This document shows positions 12,201-23,387 of a stretch of DNA of 61,733 nt, one piece after another. Position 1 is the first letter of the stretch. Every line of letters begins with the position of its first letter. The DNA is from Tetmemena sp. SeJ-2015 (lineage: Eukaryota; Ciliophora; Spirotrichea; Sporadotrichida; Oxytrichidae), in contig JAJKFJ010022135.1 in the NCBI GenBank assembly GCA_027382625.1, positions 1 through 61,733 on the forward strand, written 5' to 3'. Made by a program: the position numbers and the translations under genes. The notes beneath the pieces are model-generated. The model saw nothing but the letters and a program-made list of their open reading frames with translations. It was not told where the DNA came from and ran no database searches.

Positions 12201-14589
12201 TTTAGGTCTATTATAGCTGGTCTCAACAATAGAATCGATATTGACAAGAAATGTATCGCAGAGCATCTTTAGGCTTACTTTGAACAGGTAGAGGAAATAT
12301 TCAATGACCGAGATCGACTTAAAGAAGAAATGATAACCAAATAATTTATCTCTATTAAACTTTTCCTAAGTTAATGATAGAGAGAATAGACATAATAAGA
12401 TGGACTCATTATTAAGTCATCTTAACTGTGAACAACATAAGGTCCTTCAATATGACTGTGAATCTTATGACTATCTTGAAAAGGCTTCTGTCTTTTCTCA
12501 TGGATAGCAAATTCTACTCAGTTGGTAAACTCATCAAACTCAGTAGGGCCTTTGGAAATTGCAAAGAGCACATGCAATACAATCAATTAATTTTAAACTT
12601 CTTCTTTCACTTTTCTTAAACAAGTATGAGAACGACTTAAGTCTGAGAACCAACCCTGATTTCGAATAAGCATACCGAGAATTCAAGGAGTTGTTCCAAG
12701 AAGTTTAGCTTGTCATTTTTCACTATAAAGGCTCAAAGTTAGAGACTTTCCTCACTCATAAGGAAGAGAACGATGAGATGAGGAAGTAGTTCTGCCACTA
12801 TATGGATCAAAGTCAAGATCATTTAAAGCCATTCGCTATTGAAAACTATTTTTCATAATTCTAAGAACATTTAAGAAAGACTATTAAGGGAATAATCGCT
12901 ATGATGCCAGATGAATTCCTAGGACTCAGGACCAGAGATCTCGAATTTCTTAAGAGGAAGCTTTAAGATCAACTCAGAGAAAAATTCCAAGCTAATTAAG
13001 AAGAACTGAGGTGTGATCAACAATATATAGTTCTAATTTAGATTGATCTGTATGGACTTTCAGGTGTGGGAATTCAGTTTAAGAATTCTACCATTAAGAT
13101 TTCTGTGAGGATGAGAAATGTAGTAGAAAAAACTAAGGACTTCACTATAATAATTATATTCATTGATTCATTTATATTCATGGCTAGATTAAAAGAGGAT
13201 TGTGAGCAGGGAAGGTTTTAGGACCTAATGAACAAATAAGATTACAAGTTCTAAATAAGATTCATTAAAGAGGATAGGTTCATTTATATGCAGCTGCTCT
13301 CAAACTCAGACAATACTTCCTATAACGGACTTATATTCAAGATCAAATTTGTTAACTATTTTTTTGGCATTTATAATTTGAGCACATGGACTCAAGAAGA
13401 GAAAAAAGTTTGGCTCTTCTTCTGAGGAAGTACATGGAGTTTGATAAGACTAGGGTGAGAAATGCAGCAGTGATGTGGTTGCTATTCTTAAAACTTAACT
13501 GCCTCGTTGGCAAAAAGAATGGCTACCCCTCTTCAATGGCTTAAACTTCGAATATAATCATTGTAGCAAATTTATTTTAAAATGATAGAAGTAAATTTAT
13601 CTGCTGGTTCTGGTAAACTACGGACAGAAATGTCTTATTCTCCCCAACTTCTAAAGACCGATGAATGAAGAAGAGCATCTTTTATACGACAAGTTCAAGC
13701 ATTTTGAAAAGGTTTCCCAGGCAGAATGGAAATTCCTTGGCTCACTTTTGAATAACTACAACCTGAATCCTGATAATCAACACACACACATATTTAAGTT
13801 TATTATTGTGATGAGAATGTAAAGCAAAGAGTGCCAGTTTCTTACTTCATGAGTGACTAGACTTAGCTTCACATGGATAATATATGCAACCAGAGAAGGA
13901 TGCTAAGTAGTAGAAAAGTTGAAGTAGATTCGTTTTTAGCTAATTTCTTAAAGTTCTTGGCCATAAAGCTACCCTCTAAGGGAGTTAAGTTCTCAGTTTG
14001 CTCTGGACAAATAAAGAAGAGAAGGACTTAAATTAGAATGAACATATGTTGAAATCATGCTTAATTTAAGGCTAAAGAGACATCAGTTCTTGAATATCTA
14101 GATCCATTTGTGAAGGTGCTAAACCACGGAAACTACCTACGCTCACAGAAAAATTCTTTAAGCTCATTTGGAAGATTAAGGAATTCTTCCTATTCATATG
14201 CAAGGGTGACCATATTAAAATAGTAAGAGTTAATATGAACATTATTAATTATTGACTTTTAGTCTTACATCTTAGAGCTGATGCAAGAGATAATCTACCA
14301 CCAGCAGATCATTTAAAGGCAGAGTGAAGAGACCAACTCCATAGTGATTCCTCAGATGAAGAGGAGGCTCAGAAATAAAATCAGTGAATAAAAAATATAT
14401 AGAGGAAAACCTAATAAAATAGGACTTTTAAAGCAGCAATAGAGATCTTAATTCATTTTGTGCAAACTATAAGGAAAATAAAACTCGCCTTTATTTATAT
14501 TCTCTCTTTCTCAATAGAATAAGAAGAAGCTTAAAAATTTCCCTTATTTCTTCATATTTGCCACAAATTATTCTTGCTTCTGTCCTTGA
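9214..14589 (+). CDS. large acidic protein, unrecognised
   Basis: ATG 9214 begins MSEDNESSQSH. The N-terminal third is strongly acidic (runs of E and D around 9.66-10.05 kb). The middle and C-terminal parts are helical and charged, for example TYFIDFLRILQQVYLPESEV near 10.55 kb, IYIRDTIRRIYLANIQ near 10.94 kb, and AIERRLFQDHDRKNNGFRS near 12.15 kb. The last open segment ends at TGA 14587-14589. The coding parts are spread over many frame changes that I did not all resolve, so the exon and insert structure is incomplete. The predicted length exceeds 1,300 residues. The armadillo-like helical look would fit a large scaffold or channel-regulatory protein, but no diagnostic motif was found. The next ATG is only 48 bp after the TGA, so the final TGA may lie inside an insert and this gene and the next could be one. 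Confidence 0.55.
12107..12129 (+). other. probable 23-nt GT-AG intron
   Basis: GTAAATTT...AATAG, 23 nt. Removing it joins LKCLMKAKIT to QRDAFDPSAIERRL with a single shared codon TAA (Gln). Its size is typical of short ciliate introns. Confidence 0.6.
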
Positions 14590-14637
14590 TATAAAAGAAT
14601 TTAAGAATTTAAAATAGATTTAATAAATCTAAGCAAA

Positions 14638-17600
14638 ATGATGAAAAGTAGCAGCACTACTCAAAATATTTGTAAATATCTCTTTCCTTTATATAATTTG
14701 TAGTAGCTGGGAATTCCCATCACACTAGAAGCAACGCTAACTTTAATGCCTTACATCAAAATGAAAACACCAAATCTCAAACTAATATAGTCTCCTCTAA
14801 CAGCCAAATAATTTGTTAATCTTTATATCACTTACAATTAATTATAAATACCATAGAAGGGTTCTAGCAAATTATTTAGCTGTATTTATTTTAGCAAAGG
14901 AGACAAATAAGTTAAACAGACTTAAAATTCAAAATCTGGAGGCTCCTCCACTCACATCGATTTAACTTCTTATCCATTATCTATTTTCTTTTTTGTTTTC
15001 TTCTGATTTTGTAAACATGCACTAGCAACCACCAACTCAAGGCTAAATCAACTTCAAACAAAATACTCTTTAATACAATGCCTCCACTCAAAACTTTTCA
15101 TTTTTAGTAAACATATATATTCTATGAAACCTAATGATAAACCTTGCGAACCACACGATGAATTAAATTCAAACAAGTTCTGGTATTCAATCTGCTACTA
15201 ATGCAAGTTCCATCAGCAATATCAGTGGGATGCAAATATTAGGCAGTAGTCTCACTCCCCATTTAATTTTTAGGTGTATTTTCTTTTATTCTGGTCTAGC
15301 ATCTGATGAATCCTCAGCTTAATTAAAGAATATCAGTGTTCATAGTATATATTATGTCCAGCCCCACTTTATAAATCTTTAGTCTCAGTAAACATCTAAG
15401 AACTCTTCAATTCCCTAGTCCTTACAACTGCAGTAGAACTCTCCAACTATTCAGAGCAACAACATCAATTTACTCTCTGGACAGAAATTTAAATCATTCT
15501 AATTATTCGTATACTTCATTTTGTTTATTGAAATAGCAAATAGCATCAAAGTCTTCTATGAGCACACACAGTAATGGCCCCAACTAAAATGCCAATGCAG
15601 GCGCCTACTCAAGCTTAGCAACTCACGCTAAGAAGCAAAATAAACCACAGCTCTCTTCTTACAGTAGAATTTAAATTATATCCTATCATATAACTCATTT
15701 ATTTAAATTTCTTATTAAGCCAGGAATATGATTTAATCTACATTATTTATAGTAGCATTAAAAACTTGAGGAATGAGGTCAAAAGCTTATTCGAGCCTGA
15801 TTAAGCAAATTCAAATTAACATACCACCCAAAAGCTTATAATAAAAGCTAAACATCAAAATTAAGATAATCAACCTGCTAACACTCTTCAAGATAGTCAT
15901 AACATTTAAATTTCAAATTCAAATTATCAAACTCACACTACGACTTAAAATATAAGGAATCTTCAAGCCTCAAGCAGAAGCATAGGTAACCACCATACTC
16001 CACCAGTAGTCTCTCTCATCACTCCTCCAAGATAAATCCAAATCAAATCCAAATGAATCAAGAAGGAAATTCAAATAGTCAGTCAGGAATTACGCAGAGC
16101 TCTATCAAATAGTTGGCATAGAGCAATACATTTATACAGTTTGGAAAGAAAAATAGCTTAAGAACTAACTCGGAAAGCATGAGTAATCTCCAAGGATCTT
16201 AAGCTGCTTATCCGAATAATACCTAAATCAGTCATAGCTAAAATTAACAGCATTCAAAGGGCTTCAACGTATCGCAAAATTCTATCGCCTAAAACTACTA
16301 GCACTAATATGCTCAGTAGTTAAGCAGCCAATAAGAGAAAAATAATAGTGTAGATCAGGACTATCTTCAATACATATAAAACTTCACAATTCAAGATGCA
16401 GATTATTATTTGTTTAAGCAAATTAATCCATACTATACAGATGGAGTGAACTAGTATATTGGAAATGAAGGAGCCAATAGTTCATAACTTATCAATAGAG
16501 CCATGACTCAAAGTCCACCCTTGAGCCAAATTAATTATAACTCTGATGCTTCAGCTCTTAGGATTTAAACTGGAGTCTTTTTTATTATATCTATTACCAA
16601 TCATAATATAGTATTTAATCTTTTCCCCTGGAGCTTAATCGAAATCTCAGCAGACTCACAACATCATGCCTCAGACAACTGTCAACATCCCATATGGCAT
16701 AGCTAGTTCTTTAGCAGGGACTGCCCCAATATCAGTGCATCCAATTACTTAAAAGCACGGGCACAATAAAAAGGTGTCTTATTTCGGTACCAAGGCTCCA
16801 ACTTTCAAAGTCTAAAATTCCATTACGAAATCGCAAAGCAATAAGAACCTCATCAATGACAAATTTTAATCTCAAGGATTTTAACTTGCCAATGGCAACA
16901 ATCCACATTAAGCCTCTTTGCATCCTCAGATGAGTGTTTCGAATCTTATGCTTGCGAGGGCAGGAGGATAGATCGTAAATGGAATGACAACTTCAGCCAT
17001 CATAGGCTCTTAACACTAACTGAATCACATTCAAAACCAGTAGAGTTCTCTAATTCAAAACTAAAATGAGGACAACTCTATGATAAATCAGCATCATCAT
17101 CCAATGGCGCTCAGCTAAAAGATCAGCTAGTAGCACGAGATCAAGATGATAGATTTGATCAATTCATAAGCTAAGAAGCCTTATGAAAGCAAGGGAAAGA
17201 AAAGTATAATGAATGAGTCATCTTAAATGATACCAGTTCAAGTTGAGACTTTGCCATCTCAGAATATCAACAGAGATTTAAATTGATATATTAATTTCGA
17301 GAAGGCCAGATTCTTCACTATGTACAATCTAGAACTGCTCTAGACAACTACAGATAGAGTACGGAACTCAACTTCTATCAAAAGCATTCTCAAAGTCTAG
17401 CCAACTCTAATGAAAATATCTCAAGAGTAAATGAGGGAGATGAAGGCACATTCTGCAGCATGAAAGACTCTCTGTAGTATGTGGTTAGTGATGAGGGCAT
17501 CTTAGCTCATTAACAAGAAGTGCATAAGTCACATTTATATTAATGTTTTACTATGCATGATCTCTAGCAATCTATTGAGAAAGAATCTGCGTTGAAGAGG

Positions 17601-20154
17601 AAGAAGTTTAGCACAGACATGCAGTCTTAATTGCAAATTACTCCATTAGGAAAGAGCAACAACTTAGATTTGTTAAATGCAGGCTAGAGCAGAGGAAATC
17701 AAAGACCTGCTCACTAGTTTAATCAGACTATTCTTTAGCCAACTATGACTGCAAATTTATTTTCCCCTGGAGACAATCTCTCTGGCTCAGCTCTCAATTT
17801 AGGTGGCAGTACAATCCTAAAGAATAAGACTCAAAAGCTTAACAAGATGCTCAAAACTTAATAACATTTCTAATAATTTTCTATTTTAACTTTGATTAGT
17901 GATCCTAATGTAGGCTACAATTCTACTTAGAACTTGCAAAAAAGTGCAGCCTCAGGAATAGACACACGCTCTAACTACCTTAATTAAAACCAAATGAATT
18001 CTCAAGCCACTAGCATTCAACCTTCTTATTAGCACAGTCTGAGTTAGCCCAATCTTCATGCGGCCTTACAAAATCAGAACAATGCTAACTCGAGCAACAT
18101 AGTCGGAGTAGGTTTAAGCATCAACGCTGCTAATGGAAGCTTGGGCTTGGCTAGAACTAACTCTAAGTTGCAAGTTTCTGCCCCAGGATAAACCAGTAAT
18201 TAAGGTATGCAAACCTCTACTAGCAAGAAAGAAATGTCTCAGTCCAAGACAGCTATCATGAACTTCAAAAAGCAAAGCAAGGGCCCAAAAGGCTAGGCAA
18301 AGCAGTAGATCAATATCCAAAGCTCAGTTAAACCCTCTAATTAGCACAAAATTGTCAGAAACACCTCAACCACTCATAAAGATTTTTCTTATCATCCTCC
18401 TCATATCATTATAGATTAGTTACTTTAACAGAACAGGAAAACACCCTTGGATAATTACAATACAGCCTAGCCTCAATCTTAAAACTAAGCTCCAATATTG
18501 ATAAATTTATATCAAGAATAGCAGCAACAAAAATAGTAACAGTAATTCAATTAGCAGCATTAGTATCTTTCCCAATCTATTGACGCTGTAAATCCTAAAT
18601 TATTATTTTTTAAAAATTAGAATTTAATTAACATATAATATCCCATTTCAGACTAGATGTAAATGATGCTTCAAATTGAGGGCCTAAGAAAAGAGATAGA
18701 AGACTTGAAGGGCTTTAAAATGCAAGCCATGAACAAAGATAAAGAAATACAGCACTTAAAGAAGAAGTTGTAGGCAGCTGGCTAAGAAAAAGCGAGACTT
18801 AGAAATTAAGTTTCTTCAAATAGAGCTGGTGGGGTAGGAGGTATGATAGACCAATCAAGTGGCAATTTAACTAGTGGGGGTGAGATATCTAATATTTATT
18901 TTATCTACTAGTAAGAAAGTAGATAGAAGTGCTCTTTCAAGCGGAGGCGGAGGTAGCCGACAGTATGCCAAGCCATTCTTTAAAATAAATATATCATTTA
19001 AGTTTTCTAGCAGCTTGTTAGTCACATTAAATCTAAAGCTAGAAATCAGATAAGCCTTGACAGCCAAGGACAGCAGGAAATTCTTTCACCTTAGATAACT
19101 AGTTAAACAAGAGAACTGATGGGACTTCCTATAATCAATGAAAATCTTATTAAGTCACTTAATTAGCAGAACCTTTCCACAAGAAATAGAAAGCCTAATT
19201 AGTCTAATAAGTTATATGCTTGATTTAAATATCATATATTCGACTAATAACGGAGTGACCTCTGGCCATAGATTACTGAATGGGAATCAAATGCATATAC
19301 AATCCTAGCCACTGCTTATTTCTCCCTCGTAGATTGTTAGTGGAGTAGGTTTAGTAAACTCTCCCTCTGTCGCTTCAGGCCTCAACAAACTATCCACTTA
19401 AAACCGACTTTAATTTGCAGCTAATCAGTTTGACGGAGGAAAGATGATTGAAGAGGGACTGATGAGGTTATCTTCTCCGATGTTTAACATTGAGGATTAG
19501 TCACCTCCTCTAAAGTTGAAGAGAGTCCTATCTTAAAATTCTATTGACTCTGTCTCAAACTACTCTTCATCTCATTAGAAGAGAGAGAACCTCAGGTATA
19601 AGAAGAGTCATGAAGGAAAAAACCATTTTAACCTATTTGGATCAATTGTATTTAATATATCATGATGAGTATGGAAACAACTAGGCTGATGAGAAAAATG
19701 GTTAGAATCCAAATAACTTGAAATAATGGACAGAGGACCTCAATGAGCCGGTGACAAGTGTTGAGTATGTTTTACCAGAGTCGATTTCCATACAACAGAA
19801 ATCTTCCACAATCAATACAAGTGATATCAAACTAGCTCAGAGCCTCTGCAGAATTAATTCTCTCTAAGGTAACAATCATCATCAGATTCTAGACACGGAT
19901 TCACTTGAGCAAGCCTCAGAACTCAGAACTATTCCCAACTCTGCCAGACTTCCACTTTCTTCTATAGTTTATAATGGTCACTGTCTTAATTATATTCTAG
20001 TGGCTAAATATAATTACTGGACACTTCTACAGTATCAGACCTTAATAATTTAAAACACAGAATGGGCAACTTCATATCGAACTATGTAAACTACATCAGA
20101 TATTTAGAGAATAAAGTCAGAAAGCTAGAGGAGAAAGAGGCTTCTCATCAATGA
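14638..20154 (+). CDS. Asn/Gln/Ser-rich protein with coiled coils
   Basis: ATG 14638 is the first start after the previous TGA. The product is dominated by Asn, Gln and Ser, with long low-complexity stretches such as QQQQKQQQQFNQQHQ around 18.52 kb. One frame stays free of TGA from about 17.29 to 18.88 kb while containing dozens of TAA and TAG codons. This is the strongest evidence in the window for UAR as glutamine. Two short coiled-coil segments stand out: LRKEIEDLKGFKMQAMNKD near 18.68 kb and YIRYLENKVRKLEEKEASHQ just before TGA 20152-20154. Several interruptions (14.67-15.3, 15.67-15.77, 18.88-18.91 and 18.95-19.01 kb) look like introns or germline inserts. Prion-like composition plus coiled coils would suit an RNA-granule or transcription-related scaffold, but there is no domain to prove it. 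Confidence 0.6.
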
Positions 20155-20336
20155 ATATCTATTCAAAAGTTAGAGTGACCTCTCTAATTTATTTGTATCA
20201 AGAAGTATTTTAGATAGGCTAGAGAGAACCTTATGTTGATTGTTTTTAAGAGTTATCTTGATTAAAAGTCTTTATTAATTTTGAGAATAATTTATTTATT
20301 GTGAATTTATTGAATTAACTTATTATAAACTTAGTA

Positions 20337-21210
20337 ATGAATATAATCGTACAAAACAGGCGAAATGTTGAGTTTGACCTGGCAGATCTAGAAGTGCAGG
20401 TGAAAGACTATGTTGAGGATAATAATGTGGTTGTAAGCTGGAAAATATGAAATCTTCTCCTTCTTAAATTCTCTTGTAGTACTACTTAATTGAGGTGCGA
20501 CTGTTGGCGCAGATATGGATCATGAAAAAGCGCTTCTCTGACTTTGATAAGATGCATGCAAGAGTAAGTTCACACGCAAACTACAATAATCATGATATAC
20601 CAAAAGCTATGAGTTATGGCTAACTAGAGTTATAGTTGAAAGCAGATCTGGAGTTTAAGGCAGCTGAGAATCTACCAGACTTACCGCCCAAGAAGCTATT
20701 CTTTAACAAGAATGCTTAATTTCTTAGAGATAGGATGAGAGCTCTCAACAAATTTATTAAGCTAGTTATTCTCATCTATGAGGCAATAGAGAATCCATGA
20801 AAAATATTTTAAGTTATCATAAATTTAATCCTATTCTGCAAAGGTTCTTAGAGATAGACACTAACTTTAACCCTAACTATGAATACGAAACCATCGATAT
20901 GGGCATAGCTTAAGACTCTTCAGATGAGTCCAGTCTCTTCCTTGAAGGTGATAAACTTTTAAAGGTAAAGAGGAAGTTCCAAGAATATTTTCTATATTTT
21001 CTATTGCTTGTTTAAGAATAGAAAGAGGGGAGAAGCAGAAGAGTGACAAAATAAGAGGAGAACGAAAAGTATTTGCTCAGCTAATTCACTGTCAAAGATC
21101 TCCCAAAGTAAGAAAAATAGAGATCTAAAATGCTTATTTAGTCATCGATTTTACAAAGGATAATAAATCTTAACATAAAGAATAAGTTAATTTAGGGCAT
21201 TTTGGAATGA
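20337..21210 (+). CDS. PX-domain (sorting-nexin-like) protein
   Basis: ATG 20337. After a 47-nt intron the protein reads YYLIEVRLLAQIW then KKRFSDFDKMHARV, the R-(Y/F)-S-D-F signature of PX domains that contacts the phosphoinositide headgroup. LPDLPPKKLFFNKNAQFLRD then fits the proline-rich loop and following helix of PX. After an AATCC-bounded insert the frame continues NPILQRFLEID. The C-terminal part is acidic, then basic and helical, ending at TGA 21208-21210. PX domains bind PI3P and target proteins to endosomal membranes. The length (about 240 residues) is short for a full sorting nexin, and no BAR domain is recognised. It lies tail to tail with the NFU1 gene, 67 bp apart. Confidence 0.8.
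20433..20479 (+). other. 47-nt GT-AG intron in PX gene
   Basis: GTAAGC...TTGTAG. Phase 0 removal joins NNVV to YYLIEVR in the PX core. A TTGTA direct repeat also flanks it, but using that repeat as a pointer gives the wrong frame, so a spliceosomal intron is preferred. Confidence 0.8.
20792..20826. other. IES, pointer AATCC
   Basis: AATCC is at 20792-20796 and 20827-20831. Removing 35 bp takes out an in-frame TGA and joins IYEAIENP to ILQRFLEID, the normal end of a PX domain. Confidence 0.9.
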
Positions 21211-21277
21211 AAAAATTGCAAATTTTAGCCTTAAAATAAAGTCATTTGATATAAATTTGCATGTTTGCATCGATCAA

Positions 21278-21986
21278 TCAATTCTCTGGGATATCATCTA
21301 TTGCCTCTATTGATTCAACCTCCGCAACGTAATGCTTGAGCATATTTTCGATTCCATTCCTGAGAGTGACTGAGCTGCTGGGGCATCCTGCGCATGATCC
21401 TTTCATTTGGATCCTTAAGTGACCTTTCTCCTCATCAAAATCTATAGCTAAGATATGTTTGAATAAGTAGATATATTTTTTTAAATCGATATACTTGACA
21501 TCTCCACCGTCTTCCTGCACAAAGGGCCTTATTCTAGAGTCTATGATTTCTTTAATCATCGCTACTGCTTCAGAATCGTCATCATTAATTAAAGTGTCTT
21601 CAGGTGGTAGGTCTTCAGTGAAGAATTAATACCATATTCAATTCGCTTTATAAGAGAGGCTGATTCTTGCTATAATGGTCTGTAATGACTCCAAGGATCT
21701 CAGGTTTGAGAATGTTCCATTCTAGGTCTTCTTTCTTAGTGACTGAGATAAAGTCCTTTCCATAGAATACTCTAGTCACACCTTCGATTGAGAAAAGCTT
21801 TCTCGCCATGGGCGATATGTGAGTGAAGCGCATTGAAGAGAAATCCATGGTCTGCTCTCCAGGCATCACATCTTTACCAGGAACGAATTTCAGGGAAGAT
21901 GGGTTCGGAGTTGGCTTAGTTTAGATTAACCAAATTAAAATAGTGTAGTGGCAATATATTTTTGAGATGAAGAGCTGTCTAATCAT
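21278..21986 (-). CDS. NFU1: NFU1, mitochondrial Fe-S scaffold
   Basis: Both NFU1 domains are present in order. The N-terminal Nfu domain reads TKPTPNPSSLKFVPGKDVMP then MDFSSMRFTHISPMARKLFS and RVFYGKDFISVTKKEDLEW. The C-terminal NifU domain reads AMIKEIIDSRIRPFVQEDGG then MKGSCAGCPSSS, whose CxxC cysteines bind the 4Fe-4S cluster. ATG 21986 gives MIRQLFISKIYCHYT, a basic and aromatic leader that fits mitochondrial import. TGA 21278 ends the gene after IPEN. Two pointer-bounded inserts (21614 and 21438) interrupt it, and removing both gives the normal family length (about 200 residues). NFU1 delivers clusters to lipoate synthase and respiratory enzymes. The stretch between the leader and TKPTPNP may still hide a small insert. 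Confidence 0.93.
21438..21482. other. in-frame IES, pointer GATTT (minus strand)
   Basis: AAATC is at 21438-21442 and 21483-21487. The 45 bp insert keeps the frame open and would add 15 residues inside the NifU domain. Removal restores DVKYIDFDEEKGHL, the normal family spacing. Confidence 0.9.
21614..21641. other. IES, pointer GAA (minus strand)
   Basis: TTC is at 21614-21616 and 21642-21644. Removing 28 bp joins NQPLLQSE to DLPPEDTLINDDDSEAV, the acidic linker before the NifU domain of NFU1, and removes a TGA. Confidence 0.85.
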
Positions 21987-22197
21987 CAACTTAACTAGAA
22001 ATAAGTTTGAGTTCAAAGTTTCAATAGCTTACTGAAGTGGTTATTTTGACTTTGCAGATTTTAATTTAGTCTCTAGGTGAATTGGGCCAAGTTAGTACGC
22101 ATATTAAGCTTAAGTAATGATCTCTTGAGAGTTTCCATGTTTCCAAATTATATTTTTAAATTTATACTTCCACTCCTTAATTTAATATGCGCCTTTA
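21987..22197. other. spacer upstream of NFU1
   Basis: No coding or repeat structure is recognised. It lies between the NFU1 start and the first copy of the 290 bp duplication and may contain the NFU1 upstream region. Confidence 0.4.
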
Positions 22198-22488
22198 ATA
22201 ATACTTCTAATATGTTAAGTTTAGTTTGACTAAACTCTTTCTGAGGAGTCTAAATTATAAACTTATTTTAGATATAAATCTAAAGCTTATGCAAGCATTC
22301 TCGCTCTTTTGTATTAACTAAACGCCCTTTTAATTTACTTATTATTGCTAAAGAAAGATAAAAATGATATTAAAAATGGAATATCATGAACATGCATATA
22401 TTTATTGTGTGTGATATTAAATATTACAGTTAGCAAGAGTGTTTGTTTAACTCCCCCCTACTTAGCAAGTCAACAACCCCTCCAGCAG
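22198..22488. repeat. direct duplication, copy 1
   Basis: About 291 bp, nearly identical to 22772-23065 with a few small indels. The start ATAATACTTCTAATATG and the end CCCCTCCAGCAG are shared. It contains a C-rich run. Confidence 0.95.
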
Positions 22489-22771
22489 ATGATATAATAA
22501 AATAACTCATCATTTCTGAAAGGACTTGAACATGGAAATCCGATAAAAGTATAAAAATCACAAGGATCAAGAGAACAGATATGGACTCAGATGGTAATCG
22601 CATCTAAACACAGATCATGAAGTATAACTGTAAAACTTCCATTTCGTAATCTTTGTAAATTAAATAGTAAAAATAATCAGATTTAAGAGAAAGCAATATA
22701 TAATTAGGGCTTAGGGGTTATTTTAAATCTCTTTTTTTGATGATTGACGATTTTCTTTTCGTATTCATCCC
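22489..22771. other. spacer between duplicated copies
   Basis: About 283 bp, AT-rich, with no recognisable gene. Confidence 0.4.
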
Positions 22772-23065
22772 ATAATACTTCTAATATGTTAAGTTTAGTT
22801 TGACTAAACTCTTTCTGAGGAGTCTAAATTATAAACTTATTTTAGATATAAATCTAAAGCTTATGCAAGCATTCTCGCTCTTTTGTATTAACTAAACGCC
22901 CTTTTAATTTACTTATTATTGCTAAAGAAAAATAAAAATGATATTCAAAATGGAATATCATGATACATGTATTTATTTATTGTGTGTGTGATATTAAATA
23001 TTACAGTTAGCAAGAGTGTTTGTTTAACTCCCCCCTACTTAGCAAGTCAACAACCCCTCCAGCAG
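22772..23065. repeat. direct duplication, copy 2
   Basis: Second copy of the 22198-22488 unit. The high identity implies a recent event. The sequence after this copy continues into an open stretch leading toward the P5B ATPase, unlike that after copy 1. Confidence 0.95.
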
Positions 23066-23387
23066 TCTAATCTCTTCCCTGCCTCTAAAGAACAGAGATG
23101 CTTCCTAAAAAGGATTACCACCAACGAAGTGCCGCTGAAGGTGCCAACCACCTTCATAACTAATAGACCGATTCTCAAGCTGAGCCTCTCCTCTCGGGCC
23201 ACCAGCTCACATCTAATCAAAATATAATACATCTCACTTAATCACATAATTATTAAAATGAGAGTGGACTTGACAAAAATGCTTTTAACAAGCATAAAAT
23301 GCAAATTCAATTAAAGACTAGTCTCCTCCATCTGCTTCAAAGCAGTAAGAGGAGGAAATTTACCCTTCAAACCCTGAACAACAAGAT

